Of a stretch of 64,000 nt of DNA, positions 1-11,698 are shown piece by piece. Source of the DNA: Gordionus sp. m RMFG-2023 (Eukaryota > Nematomorpha > Gordioida > Chordodea > Parachordodidae). Position 1 is the stretch's first letter. Each line of letters starts with the position of its first letter. The DNA is taken from contig NC_088778.1 of the NCBI RefSeq assembly GCF_954871325.1, forward strand, positions 10,077,743 through 10,141,742, given 5' to 3'. The position numbers and the translations under genes were made by a program. The notes beneath the pieces were generated by a model that saw only the letters and a list, made by a program, of their open reading frames with translations, was not told the origin of the DNA and ran no database searches.

Positions 1-345
1 AAACAGCTGATTAAAAAATATAAGACTTTTTTGTTAAAAAATTGGATTAAATATTAATTTTTCAAATAAATAAAAATATAAGACTTTTTTGTTAAAAATG
101 CGGATTAATATTAATTTTTCAAATAAATAAAAATAAAAAGTGTTTTTAAAATTGAACGAACGTAAAATTGAATGCGTTCATCAAAGAAAAGGAACGCGTT
201 CACGTTCAAAGTTCGTCAAAAAAAGGAACGCCGTTCATCACCTTTTTTCAAAAAAACGAACTTCGTTCACGAACGCGTTCATTTTGAACGCGTTCGTTTA
301 TAACACTATTACAAACCAGTTAAAAATTTTAAATGAATAATAATA
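1..345 (-). repeat. GAACGCGTTC repeat family, copy 1
   Basis: This copy, read on the minus strand, has several GAACGCGTTC palindromes and the GAACGAAGTTCG motif between 140 and 300, then an AT-rich tail. The tail holds a direct duplication with a period of about 60 bp (around 20-78 and 79-138). The outer end, AAACAGCTGATTAAAAA, matches the reverse complement of the end of the copy at 4430-5007. Related copies lie at 21518-21800 and 54230-54860. A reading frame across 140-340 is only the repeat. No transposase or target duplication was seen, so the class is unknown. Confidence 0.6.
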
Positions 346-349
346 AACA

Positions 350-1050
350 ATAATACTAACCTAAGAGCCATTTTTTATCTTTTAAATTGTTGCTGCATCT
401 TGATGTTGGCTTTAAAATTTTTAGACTTTGAATGGATTTAATATTATTCATTTTTTCTGTTAGTTTGTGATAATTAATTAAGTGCCGAGATAGATTACTT
501 GTACTTATATTTTTACTAAAATATTTTATTTCATAACTAAAATATAAAATATATATAAATATAAGTCTAAAATAAAAATAAATTTCCTCATCTTTTTCGC
601 CAATTTTAAGCAAGGTTCACAATAAATTTAATCAGGCATTATTGTGCTTTTCTTATTTTCATTCTTTAAAAATAAAATTTCCAAAGCACCTCCAGACATA
701 ACTTGATTTAAGTTGTTATTTCATAATTATATATAGGGTAGTTTAAAACGTGCAAGTCCATAAAAATAATTAATATGAATTGTTTGTGGAAATAAAATAT
801 GATGTATGAATGAATGTAAATGATATTCACTAGTCTATTATGTATTATATATAGCAATAGAATACAATTCATATTTTAATTTTATTAATGTTAGTATTCA
901 AATTAAAATAATAATAATTTAATATATAATAATTAATATGCTTTCTAAAAATTACACACGACGCGCCGCCGCCATAATAAAAATCGGTGGCTTTTCCGGC
1001 GGAATAAAAATACCGGTAGCACCGGCGTGAGCCGGCGCCGCACAGGTCTA
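350..1050 (-). mobile_element. hAT transposon remnant with BED-finger fragment
   Basis: This is a minus-strand relative of the hAT element at 37815-39815. Its 5' end is the TAGACCTGTGCGGCG terminus ending at 1050, followed inward by the same GC-rich block (950-1050) and a similar AT-rich leader. The frame at 356-613 keeps the end of a BED-type zinc finger (SNLSRHLINYHKL). The segment corresponding to 38230-38330 of the other copy is recognisable. The catalytic and dimerisation parts are absent, so this is a 5' fragment. The left limit is approximate, where similarity gives way to the repeat at 1-345. Confidence 0.65.
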
Positions 1051-1330
1051 GGCCTAATCGGTAAGAGCGTCTTACAAATCTGATGGACTTAGGTTCGAAT
1101 CTCAGCAATGATTATTTTTTTCTTTATCTAACTTGGTGGTTCCGCTTTGAGATGTTGTTAACTAAATTCCCATTGGACCTGAAAATGTTGTCATTCGCAC
1201 TGGTGGTAAATACATGGGAAAATAAAAGTGGAAGACGCATTTATAAACGGATTGTTTGACAAAGAAAAAATCCATTATGATCTGCTGTTTCCGATGTCAT
1301 CCTGATTAGAGGTCTGCAATGGGCAAGTTT
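1051..1330 (+). repeat. possible tRNA-derived SINE or tRNA relic
   Basis: Bases 1051-1112 look like the body of a tRNA. An A-box-like CGGTAAGAGCG is followed about 35 bp later by a near-consensus B box, GGTTCGAATCT. A standard anticodon stem does not form well and the 5' acceptor half is missing where the hAT terminus ends at 1050. This is therefore not a working tRNA gene. The following 200 bp are less AT-rich than the surroundings and could be a SINE body. No second copy was found in the window. Confidence 0.35.
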
Positions 1331-1379
1331 TGGTGCACCTACTTTTTTTAATTATATTAATTTCCTGATTATTAATTTT

Positions 1380-2045
1380 TATATACTCAATAAAAAATTT
1401 AATTTTGCCAGAGGAGGGTTTTGTATATTGTTATCATGGAAACAGATTTCGGATTTGGACTTATCAAGAATAAGTCTTTTAAAATTGGCTTCAGGAAATT
1501 GAAAACCAATTATTTTAGAAAGAGCATCATAGATTGTTCCATTATCAAGATGCCAAATAATTATATCTAAATCAAATTTAGATTTAAGATAATGGGTGTG
1601 ATAATGAATACCAAGGTAAAATAAACGAGGACGTTTTCCCCCTGCTGGATCCTTTTGTCAGAATCTATGACATGTAAGCTGAATAAAAAAGTTTTAATAT
1701 TATAGTATATTTCTAGGAATTTTGAATAAACAGGAAATTTGGGATAAAAACAATTTATGAAATTTTTACAAAATTTGCTATTGAAAGCATTTTTAAAGTC
1801 TACTCTGATAATAGCCATGTTAGGAGGAGGATTTTGGAATACAAATGGCATGTGAAACTATGCCTTCTCCCTTAAAACCAAATCCTAATTAATAAGTATA
1901 CTTAATAAGTTAAGACCCTGGGTTTTGACCCATGGCAATTATTCTTGATAATAATCTTCTAAATAGCCCATTGCAATGGGGTGGAACCACAGAGTTTATG
2001 AGATAATCAGGTTTGCCCTCATGATTGATTCGAATCTATTATGGC
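1380..2045 (-). pseudogene. LINE reverse transcriptase remnant
   Basis: Minus-strand frames carry degraded reverse-transcriptase motifs of the same LINE type as 27519-29385. There is an RRLLSRII-like block near 1950-2000, motif A as VDFKNAFNS near 1800, IQQGE (motif B) near 1640 and a WHLDNG version of the YIDDG catalytic motif near 1550, followed by LDKSKSEI. One stretch (1567-1851) stays open for 94 codons, but the frame changes elsewhere. The catalytic motif is mutated, so the copy is dead. It is older than the 27-kb copy. Confidence 0.7.
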
Positions 2046-3969
2046 AGGTCTTTTTTTAAAGAGTATTTAGGAAGGTTTTAAAAGCATTTAAATGATTCTT
2101 TGATAAGAATGTAAATTTTATAAGAAGTTATAGAGCAAAAACCATTGCGTCTGGATGTGGAAAATTTCTTAAAAGAATAGATAAATATCATAAATCATAT
2201 TTTTTTATTCCATATTTTTCATAATATATTTGGCCTTTTCTCTAAAAATTTATAGAAATCTTTGAAGGATGAATACGGATAATCTATTCTTCTCATTTGA
2301 CTATTATTCTGATTCATCCATAGCCAAATGAAGGTAAATTTATTATTTATCCATACGGAGAAAATTCTGATTACCCGTCATTCTTGACGGGCTATCAGCT
2401 AGTATTATATAATAATACTAAATCACAGACCCGTAGTGAACCGAACTGCTATACCCCTGACCTTTTTAATTTTGTGAACCTTAACCCTAAAGAAATCTTC
2501 ATACAAAATCAAATCTACAAAAATTTTCTGAACCAGTTTAAAACTGTTTTGTATATAAATTGCCATTTAAGTACATATATTTGATAAGTAACACTTCCTT
2601 TGGGTAGGTTTTATCATTTATATAATGATAATATTTTAATAATTAATTATTAACTTCAATTATTTTCTTTAATTATAGAGATTAAATTTTGTTTTTTAAA
2701 CATTGGAGAAAATAGGTAGGATTTAAACCTTTAGTGGATTTAATTTTATTAGTTATTATTATAAATTTTATATTTCAAATAAATATAAACCAATACAATT
2801 GTTTCATCAAAATAAATGCAAGTTTATATTGTTACTAGTTGATTAATAAAATCTTGAACTATTATATGAAAATTTAATCAAAGTTGCGTGGCCTTTTATA
2901 ATCTTATAAAAATTTATAGATCCGAAAAAAAACTGTAAAATTTTTCTAGCAACCGAACCGGAATATTTTTAATTTTAGGTAGCTGAACCGTAATCGAACC
3001 TTTTTAATTTTTTATGTTCCAAAACCATAGACATAATCGGTTCAGGTCCTTGCTACAAATTGAGCAGTAGCGTTTAGCCTTGTGTTTTTCTAGAAAACAC
3101 CTTTTTGTTAAAATAATATTAAAAAATAAAAACACAAAATATTTTGAATTTTTCAAAACAAATATGTTTACCAATTTGCATGTTATCATTTAAAAACACA
3201 CTATATTTAAAATAAAACGCAAAAAGCTTTAATTTAACATTTAGCGTAATTCCATATCAAATCGACTTAAAAAGTCAATAGACAAGAAAAGACATTTTCA
3301 GCCGACCCTTTCAATTCAGATAAAAATTTACATGAAGATTTTATATATTGAACTAAAACAAAATTTTAAGTGCTAATTTTTATATTACTCGAGATATTAA
3401 GGTTCAAAAGTTCATAAAAAAGCCATATTTACGTTTTTCAGATTTTTAATTATACGTTATTAATTAAAAACTTAATAAATTTAAACATTAAATTTGGTAT
3501 TATATACTATCAAATATAAATTAAAATTATAGGGCAGAACAAAAATGAATTTTCTTTTGTTATAACACATAGTTTAAAATAAAATTTTATGATTTCTAAA
3601 AAATTTTTATCAATCCACATGATATTAGTTTACCCATTAATCAATTATTGTATCTTTAAATACTATATAACCATTTTTTAAAAAAAAAAGCCTTTTGTTG
3701 CATTAACATATTTCGCCACGCAAATTTTAAAAAAATTTGCGTTAATTTTTGTAAATTTAAAAAATTGAAAGTTGTAGGTCCTAATCAACATAAATTTAGT
3801 TAACTTTGGACAAAAGATGACCCTATAAAATAAAAAAAATTCATTCTCTTTCTCCCTAATTATCAATCTTCTATTTAGATATATACTCAAAATGATAATT
3901 TTTAATTAATAAAAATATACATTTATAATCTTACATAAATTTATATTGGAAATGAAAAGGGTGATTGAG
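2046..3969. other. AT-rich stretch without recognised gene
   Basis: No convincing coding region or transposon end was found. Around 2350-2540 and 2940-3010 there are short runs rich in AACCG/GAACC (for example ACCGAACCGGAAT), resembling the ends of old MITEs. Similar runs occur at 60210-60360 and 61600-61740. Short open frames at 2384-2584, 3004-3189 and 3678-3890 look like chance. Confidence 0.5.
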
Positions 3970-4415
3970 AGTCATAATTATCTATCTAATCACATTTTTA
4001 GGCGCTAAAATCTGAAAATTTAATAAAAATAATGATATTCATTTAGGACATAGATTTATGCGGAGATGAATATTAAAAACATTTTGATTAGATTTTTTAC
4101 CACTATTGTCTCTTCAGATAATTAAGGAATCCCAAGATTTACATTAAATACCAAAAATAAAATTTTAGCAAAAAAATATTGGGTCCGTAAAATTTATCGG
4201 ATAAATAAATTAGAAATCTATTTGGGTCAATTCACTTTGGGATCTTTTTCTGTCCTCCATTTTTACGCCTATAGGGAATAATAAAATATTTAAAAATGAC
4301 CTTGAAACGTAAAAACCGTATAAACCCTGTAAAAGCTCTCGGATGCAAAAAATATGCGCTATTACTCTTTTGCATCATCCAGTTCGTAATAATTTCTTAT
4401 GATGGAAAAAGACAA
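3970..4415 (-). repeat. dispersed ~440-bp repeat, copy 1
   Basis: This segment matches 23870-24325 in inverted orientation. Shared landmarks, in order, are the TATCTATCTAAT region, the AGATGAATATTAAAAA block, the TTGGGATC/AGAATCTCAAAGTGAA block, the ACCTTGAAACGTAAAAACCG block and the CAGTTCGTAATAATTTC end. The copies are diverged, so this is an old interspersed repeat. No coding capacity or terminal repeat identifies the class. Confidence 0.55.
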
Positions 4416-4429
4416 ATTTGTTTTGTTAT

Positions 4430-5007
4430 AAGTAATGTTCGAAGTTCGTTTTTTTGAAAAAAATTATGAGTTGAATTTTTGACGAACTTTGAAAGTGAAC
4501 GCGTTCGTTTTACTTTCATTTAGAAAATTTTCTGATCTTTCATTTAAAAATAAAGAATATTAATCAAAAAAATTTAAGAAAAAAGGGTTATTTTTAGGTC
4601 TGTGCATATATTAAATATCGGATTAAATCGGCACCGATATTTAACGTTTTCCAAAATTATCGGATCGGGTTAATACCCGTAAAAGCCCCTATCCGGTCGA
4701 TCTTTTTACTTGTCTTTTTTTGTTATTTTATGTATATTTATTTTACATTATTATAATATTTTTTTTATCTATTATAATATATTTTTTTAATTATAGTCTT
4801 AATTAGAGAAACAAAAATATTAAATTAAATGCATAATTCGAATTTTGCATAAAAAATATTGATTTCTTAATTACACTTGGTTCAAAGGGGAAGGGGTGGG
4901 GGGGGGGGGTGAAAAATCAGTTATGGACCAATATCGGAAAATATCGGATCGGATCGATGAAAAATATGTGGATCGGCACAGCTCTAGTTATTTTTAATCA
5001 GCTGTTT
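4430..5007 (+). repeat. GAACGCGTTC repeat family, copy 2 (interrupted)
   Basis: This copy has AGTTCGTTTTTTTGAAAAAA, GACGAACTTTG and GTGAACGCGTTCGTTTT in the same order as the copies at 54230 and, inverted, at 1-345. It ends in TTAATCAGCTGTTT. A 392-bp MITE (4595-4986) was inserted in its AT-rich tail with an 8-bp duplication. The palindromic core is near 4498-4507. Confidence 0.6.
4595..4986. mobile_element. hAT-type MITE (TAGGTCTGTGC ends)
   Basis: The ends are TAGGTCTGTGC and, inverted, GGCACAGCTCTA. They are flanked by a perfect 8-bp duplication, GTTATTTT, at 4587-4594 and 4987-4994, which is the hAT signature. Both terminal regions carry ATCGGATCGG / CGGCACCGATATT motifs shared with degraded copies at 53960-55095 and 60475-61378. 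The interior is AT-rich with a G run near 4895. It has no coding capacity. Confidence 0.85.
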
Positions 5008-5510
5008 CTTTTATCACATTTAAAAAATTTTGCCAGCCACTACTTCATTTGAATATTATTTATATTATATAGACTAGCATAAGCATAGATTTTATTTCAC
5101 CATCATAATCATCTAATTAAAATAAAGAATCAGATGAATTAACAATAGCCCAAATATAATAAATACTTTACAACTAACATCCTATATTCAATAAACTAAT
5201 TCTCAGTTTGAAAAATCTTCAAGTTCTAATTTAAAGAGATACTCGAGTTTAATTTATTTTTAATATTATAAAACTGTAATAGAAAAAAAGCACATTGGAA
5301 AAAAAACTCTTGGAAAAAAACCTTATGGAAAACTCCCCGGAAATAAAACCATTTTTAAATCAAATTTAACGCTTATAAATAACGCTTTTTAAAATTTTCA
5401 TAAATAATCATGTTTACAATGGATGAATCCTTATATTTAAAAGCATATACGACAGCAAGGTATATGGATGGAAATTTTATAATATCTCCAAAAAAATTTC
5501 TAGTTATCTC
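5008..5510. other. no recognised gene
   Basis: AT-rich sequence with a short run of TTGGAAAAAA-type direct repeats near 5290-5340. A short open stretch starts at 5410 (beginning MFTMDESLYLKAY) and runs to the Harbinger terminus. It could be an exon piece, but no family is recognised and no splice partner was found on the far side of the element. Confidence 0.4.
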
Positions 5511-5908
5511 TAATAGTGCGCACAAATTGAACGTTGCAACGCAGCGTTTCAAAACTCATATATAAAAACGTAAACGCAGCCTTGTTTAAATTGATGCGTT
5601 AAGTTTAATTTTAATATGAAACCTTTAAATTTAAAACAAAAAAAAATTACTTGCCTTATATTTCCTTATAAAAAATTAAGAAAGGAAGAGGAGCAAGACA
5701 TCTCAAATATATGTTAAAAGAAATCTTTTTTTCTGAATATATTAATAATAAAGGCGATTTAACACATTCTCAGGTAAAATAAATTTAATTTATTATTAAT
5801 TATTTATATAATAGGTATTTATGGTGTATAATTTGCACAATTAGCTTATAGCTCAAGGATTTAAAATTCCTGTGAAGCTTATATTGTGAAATCGTGCACA
5901 GCAATTTG

Positions 5909-8900
5909 CAGTGGCGTAGACAAAGGGGGGGGGGGTTGTAGATGAAACCCCCCCATCACCCCTCAAAAAAAAATTTTTTTTTATTTTATTTAAAAAAACT
6001 GAATTTAGAAATAAAATAAATAATATATATGATATTAAAATGAAATATATTTTTATGAACTAATAAAATATTAAATAACAATTAAATATATATTGTAAAT
6101 ATATTTTTATTGTTTAATTAGATATTTTAAATTTAATAATAAAATTTAAATTGTTAAACTAAATTTAGATAGTTTTTAAAATTTTTATATAAGAAAATTT
6201 TTACTAAATAAAGGTATATTTAAATTGATTTAGAAAATTTATGTAATTTGATTTAGAAATAACAAAATACTCAAATGACGATGGTAATGGTATTCACTTT
6301 TATAATATCTTTTATTTAAATCTTGCAATTAGAAATACAACCAACATACTCAGGGAAAACAAATGAGTTAGCTAAAATAAAATCATCAAATGATAATGGT
6401 ATAATTCTAAATTATCATTTATAAGTTCTCTTAATTTTTTATAATTAGAAAAATTATGTATTATTAAAGAATCTGAGCTCTCAGTTGATTTGGCTGGAAA
6501 ATCATCATATGATGGTATGGTATTTTATAATATAATTGAGTTCTATTTTTTTATTTGTAAATTATATTTTCATTTGAGTTATTAAAATTTTGCAATGTGC
6601 TTTATTTAGTTATTACCCTTTTTTATATGAAAAGCTCATCATTTTGATTATTGTAAATTCCCAAATAATCTTTAGACATTACAACATTCACAAGCAGAGT
6701 TGGGCAGTATTGTGAAAACTTGTATCTTAGATAAAAACAAATAATTTCCTTCTTTTAAATTTGTAATAGATAACTTGAATCTTTATTTAAGATATATTTT
6801 TAATAAACTATATTCTTTTCTTGTTGTGCTGCTCAGGTCTGAACTCTACAATTCACATTGAAATATATATTTTAAAATTTAAAAAAAAATTTAGAAAATC
6901 AATGTCCTCAAAAAGATATTTCATTATACTTAAAATTTCAGTTTAAAAATGATAATGAAAAATTGTTGGCTGTGGAAAATATTTGGGCACCTGACAAATG
7001 CTATAAATTTACATTGTCTTTGGATAAAAGAAATTTAACATTTGATAACATCGTGGCATAACAAATATAAGTGGCTTGCTTATTCAGCTAATGAAAAGGG
7101 AGCTTTTTGTAAAGTGTGCGTCATTTTTTCACCAAGATATGGTGGACCCGGGTTACATAAACTCAAAACATTGGTAAGTCAAGTATATACAAGATGGAAA
7201 GATGCTCTTGAAAATTTTAATTATCATCAACAAAATAAATATCATCTCAATTCTTGTGAGATATCTGATGCTTTAAAAGCCATCTCTATGAATCAAAAGA
7301 TATCAATATCTAATGTACTGAATAAAATTTTTTTTGATATTGTTACAACCAACAGAGCCAGAATAATTATAATAATTGATGCAATCATTTGACTAGGGAG
7401 GCAGGGCTTAGCATTAAGATCTCATAGAGTATCAGCTGGCCCCTTAACACTTTCATCTTCTCATAATGAAGGGAATTTTAAGGAATTGCTGAAACTTTTA
7501 TGCAACAATAATGATAATTATATAAAGATTTTTGAAAGCTCGGCTAAAAATGCCACCTACCTTAGTCCATGCATTCAAAATGAAATTATATCCATATGCA
7601 ATAAGTTTATATTGAAAGAAATTTCTACAAAAGTGAAAGCATCACCATTTTTTAGTGTTCTGGCGGATGATACATCAGATGTTGGAAACATAGAGCAATT
7701 ATCCATAGCAATAAGGTTTATTGATATGGAATCAGGTCATTATAAAATGAAGGAACTCTTTGTTCAATTTATTGATTTACATGACATTAAATCAGAGACG
7801 ATAGCCAAAGAAATTTTAGTATTCCTTCAAGATCTAGATTTAAATTTAATGAGAGGCCAGGGATATGATGGAGCTCCCTCAATGAGTGGTCATGTTAAGG
7901 GAGTGCAGTCAAGAATTAGAGAGCTTTATAGCACCGCTTTATATGTTCAACATTGACTAAATTTGATGATATCCGAGGCATGTGAAATTCGAGACATCCG
8001 GAACAGTTTACGTAAAATTTTTTTAATTTAATTGGAATTTATTAGATTTTATTATGTATTATAGATATCTTTTTATAATTTAATATATTTTTCAAAATTT
8101 AGAAACAATATGTCGGTTTGTGACTTTTTCACACCACCCAAAAAGAGACAGTTATTTATCCGAACATTTGATGATATTGATTCAAATAATCCAAAAAAAA
8201 ACTAAAACGATTTTGCCCAACTAGGTTTATCGAAAGACAACAATCAGTGAGACTCTTCATAGAATTATATGAGTTATTTTTGCAGCACTCGAATCCTACG
8301 TATCCAGCAAAGAAAAGGATTCCTCAGATGCTGAAAATTTTTTACAGGCGATTACGAAGCCACAATTTTTAATATCAATTCAATGTGTATATTTTTTATT
8401 TAATTATACTTTTGATTTTAGCAAAATACTTCAAAAAATTAATTTGGATTTAAGAGAGGTTATGAATAGGGCAAAGGATATTGTTGAAATATTAACAAAT
8501 ATCAGAGAAAATGTGGATGAAATCATGATATTTACAAGAAAGTAAAGGAGATCGCTAATTTGTTTGGGATTGAAATTTTTAAACCTAGAGTAGTTTCTAG
8601 ACAGTCAAATCGCTTAAATATTGATGCCTCTTCGATTGAGGATTTTTATAAAATAAATATTTTTATTCCCCTTATTGACACATTTTTATTTCAATTAAAA
8701 GAAAGATTTATTAGTCATAATTTTATTTTAAAAAGTTTTTATTTTCTTCTGCCGGTTGAGTCTGAATTGTTGATTACACATGAAACGCGAGAGGATATTA
8801 AGAAAATCTCAGAGTTTTATTCTGATGATTTATCAGGATCGTATGATAAGTTATTTTGTGATGTCGAATTTTGGTATAAAACTCTTTGAGACCTAAAAAT

Positions 8901-9924
8901 GCTCTGCAGGCTCTTTCCTTGTGTAATTGCACTTTAGATTCCCTGCCAAATATCAAAACATTACTTTTTATTTTAGCTACTTTACCGATTAGTACCTGCA
9001 CCAATGAAAGGTCTTTTTCAACATTGAAAAGGTTAAAAAACCTATTTAAGAAATAGCACCGGTGAAAACCTAATAAATGGATTAGCTTAAATATTTATAA
9101 AGGATTATTCTAGATTAAAATTTGATTCTAGATGAATTAGCCAAATCTCAGAGAAAAGTAGACCTCTCTTTATAAATTCAAATCTATGATTATCATATTT
9201 TCTTAGTCATAAAATTTTTATATGCAAAACTTAATTATAATGAATTCTTAGTCATAATATTTATGTATTTTTAATAAAAGTATTGCTTTTGCAAAAAGAA
9301 ATATTTATAGATTATTTTGTATTAATTATAATTGCTAAATTATATTTTTTTAAATACCGTACAAGAATTACTTATATTTTATTGAATTATATATTTTTTA
9401 AATATAGTTATTTTACAATAAATTTTTAATATAATAATCTACATAAAAATTTCTACATTTTGAAATTTATTTTAATGTATATTATCATTAAAATAAATGC
9501 ATAGTTAAATAACGATATTTTATTTATACTAAAGTATTTTAATAATAAATAAAATCTATATCTAAAATTTAAAAAAGAATTATTTTTAACACTCAATCAG
9601 GTATAATGAGTGATCTTAAAAAATGTAAGGTTCAGGGGAGCAAATTTTTTTTCTTTCTAAACTATATGGATTAATTTACAATTGACTAAACATAGATTAA
9701 ATTTTTAGAATAATGTTTTCAGTGTTCAGTCGCTTATTAATCATAAATTTAGCCAAAATTGTTACTAATATTTTTTTTATTCATGCTTGTTACTATAGTG
9801 ATTAGACACTAATAAAGCACATAATATTGCCAATATTTAAAAGTAGAGTTTGGGGGCTTCGCCCCCCAAAAAAATTTTAAACCCCTCCCCCCCCCCCCAT
9901 GGATAAATTCTGGCTACGCCACTG
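5909..9924 (+). mobile_element. hAT transposon, 4,016 bp, TTF-finger type
   Basis: The ends are CAGTGGCGTAG and, inverted, CTACGCCACTG, each followed inward by a long G or C run. The perfect 8-bp duplication GCAATTTG lies at 5901-5908 and 9925-9932. The transposase remnant occupies about 6900-9055. The 5' kilobase (5940-6900) is non-coding and AT-rich, with recurring CATATGATGGTAT / AAATGATAATGG motifs. The 3' 800 bp is AT-rich filler. The intact TIRs and duplication, against a modestly decayed gene, suggest a fairly young insertion that has since lost coding ability. Confidence 0.9.
6900..9055 (+). pseudogene. hAT transposase (TTF zinc finger, hATC)
   Basis: Domains appear in the order expected for ZMYM1/TTF-type hAT transposases. 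A TTF-type finger lies at about 6980-7260 (NIWAPDKCYKF, then WHNKYKWLAYS, GAFCKVCVIF). The RNase-H-like core is at 7486-7956, with the first acidic motif LADDTSD and the GQGYDGAPSMSG motif. An insertion/helical region follows at 8420-8890 and an hATC dimerisation segment at 8890-9055 (LATLPISTCTNERSFSTLKR). Open blocks are 7042-7392, 7486-7956 and 8560-8889. Stops and frame changes fall between them, notably around 7390-7485, 7957-8550 and 8890, so no full protein is made. Family enzymes cut and paste DNA with 8-bp duplications, as seen at this element's ends. Confidence 0.85.
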
Positions 9925-10819
9925 GCAATTTGGAATGCTGCTGTACATATTCATATGCCTAGGCCTAATAAGGGAAAGAGTAAATTTATTATAATAAATC
10001 AAGATTAATATTTACTTATCTTTAGTTTTCCCAGGAATTCCTACTTCAATCAGGATTTCCAAATTGTTTTGGGGCTATAGATGGAAAACATATCTATATC
10101 AAGAGCCCTCTTTATAGTGGCTCACAATTTTTTAACTGCAAAGCATAGATTTTCAATTAACCTGTTAGCCCTAACAGACATTAACAGGAAATTTATTTAT
10201 ATAGATGTGGGAGCATATGGAAAGCAGAATGATGATAGAGTATTTAGGATTATAGAGGTTACATTATATTAATTTTATTATACCTTAAAAATATATTAAT
10301 AGTTGGTGAACCATACACTTAATCTTGCTTTATGTAAACATCCAAATTAGATACAACAATGATAAACCTCACTACAAGACCTTTCTTACCTAGCAGAGAA
10401 AATACTACTTCAATGGAATCAAAAATTATTAGAGAAAATTTTATAAATTATTAAATTTTTATATTTATATTGTATTAAATTTATTTATGAAATTTTTTTA
10501 TATTAAATTGTGTTACATATTTAATTTTTATAGACAATTATGTTATTAAATGATATAAATAAATAGATTGAATATTAAGAAAAACTTATTTAATATATTA
10601 AATCTTAATATGGACACTATTCTAGGTGTAGCCTCTATCTTGAGGAATGAACCTTAAACTTAAAATAATATCAATTCTAATATCTTACAACATTATTTAT
10701 TAAAAAATTATTAAAAATATACAAAATACATACAATACATTTTTATAAAAAATAAATAATTTATATAATGCTATTAAAAATGTCTATTGGAGAATCATTG
10801 TCAGGTTGTGATGATATAG

Positions 10820-11010
10820 GTTCGATATATCATTTGTCTTGAGATAATATAAATATTTCATAACCGCTGTTTTAAACAGAAATTGCTTCTCATAGCTTAA
10901 GGTCAACCTCCTCTACAAGGCTATTCAAAAAATGCCTAAATAAAATATAAAATAGCTTTACAGCATCCCAGATGGGCTTTCTTCCAAAACATTTATTAAC
11001 CTATTAAATT
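10820..11010 (-). pseudogene. BESS-like accessory protein remnant of Harbinger
   Basis: On the minus strand two overlapping frames give HFLNSLVEEVDL and then SYEKQFLFKTAVMKYLYYL, separated by one frame change. The pattern FL-x-SL ... L ... K-x-x-F-K-x-x-V-x-x-L is that of the BESS motif, which often closes MADF-type proteins encoded beside Harbinger transposases. The opposite orientation to the transposase and the position inside the element fit that role. The MADF/Myb part upstream is not recognisable. This is inferred from pattern only. Confidence 0.4.
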
Positions 11011-11133
11011 CATTCAGTACTTTAGGTTTTTTTTGTTGTTGAGAGTTCCACATGAAAATTAACATTTCTAATATTTTATACAAGGTAATTAACTTTTTGA
11101 GAATAAATAATTTTTTAAGAATAGTAAAATATT

Positions 11134-11267
11134 TTGTGGGATTTATTCAAATATAGATGGTAAGTAAAATCAATATATATTTTGGATCAATATTGGATAT
11201 TTGTGGGATTTATTCAAATATAGATGGTAAGTAAAATCAATATAAATTTTGGATCAATATTGGATAG
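11134..11267. repeat. 67-bp tandem duplication
   Basis: Two nearly identical copies of a roughly 67-bp unit, each starting TTGTGGGATTTATTCAAATA and containing TAGATGGTAAGTAAAATC. It lies in the non-coding 3' part of the Harbinger element. The sequence just after it, ending GGCACAGCCCTA near 11305, resembles a MITE terminus seen at 4986 and 61378. Confidence 0.8.
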
Positions 11268-11698
11268 ACTTTGTAGTAACATCAGAACAGAATTTGAGGA
11301 TTGGCACAGCCCTACTTTTTATTTTCCAAGTAGTTATTATCAACTTACCAATAAAATAAATAACATGAATATTTAATTATGTAGGTTTTCCTATTTTCTC
11401 CTTATTCAGTTGATACTTGAAGTTTCTCATAAAAAAGAGTTCAGCATTTCTGCAAACCTTTCGGTAATTTCATCGTTCCATGTCCTAAAAATATTGTTAT
11501 ATCATTTAATAATAATTATTCTTACAATTTAGAAGAATTTTATCACTTCAAAATTTAAAAAGTTTCAAAAAACGCAAGCAAGTTTGTCTTTTAAAAAATA
11601 ATTTAAAATGAAAAACGGAAATGTACTCAATCTGAACGAATGCATTGTTTGCGTTTTGAAACGCTGTGTTGCAACGTTAAATTTGTGCGCACTATTAG

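Larger units (their letters stand above)
5693..10272 (+). pseudogene. Harbinger transposase (HARBI1-like), interrupted
   Basis: An early stretch (about 5693-5780) reads ARHLKYMLKEIF. The next recognisable part, IVKSCTAIWNAAV and HIHMPRP, is cut in the middle by the hAT at 5909-9924 and continues at 9933. Downstream, 10040-10260 has NCFGAIDGKH-type residues, then FSINLLALTDINRKFIYIDV and GAYGKQNDDRVF, matching the DDE core region of HARBI1 proteins (AIDGKH, ALVDANYKFTYVDVGAYG, SD..IF). Besides the insertion there are frame changes around 9980-10140 and the C-terminal third is missing. Harbinger transposase normally acts in the nucleus with a Myb/MADF partner; this copy cannot. Confidence 0.75.
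5514..11694 (+). mobile_element. PIF/Harbinger transposon, split by an hAT
   Basis: The inverted ends start TAGTGCGCACAAATT, with about 40 bp of similarity continuing into a GCAACGCAGCGTTTCAAAAC block, mirrored at 11650-11694. The ends abut TAA on the left and TTA on the right. PIF/Harbinger elements duplicate a TWA trinucleotide, so the boundary is consistent in kind but not an exact direct repeat. Inside are a HARBI1-type DDE transposase remnant (5693-10272) and, on the opposite strand, a BESS-like accessory protein remnant (10820-11010), the usual two-gene Harbinger layout. A complete hAT (5909-9924) sits in the transposase gene. Without it the element would be about 2.2 kb. Confidence 0.8.

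Noticed and set aside
869-1108. Minus-strand frame across the GC-rich hAT terminus
   Set aside because: It spans the transposon end and the tRNA-like sequence, so it cannot be one gene.
5410-5510. Possible host exon starting MFTMDESLYLKAY
   Set aside because: Ends at the Harbinger terminus with no matching continuation beyond the element and no family.
8798-9004. Minus-strand 68-codon frame
   Set aside because: Antisense shadow of the hAT transposase C-terminal domain read on the plus strand.
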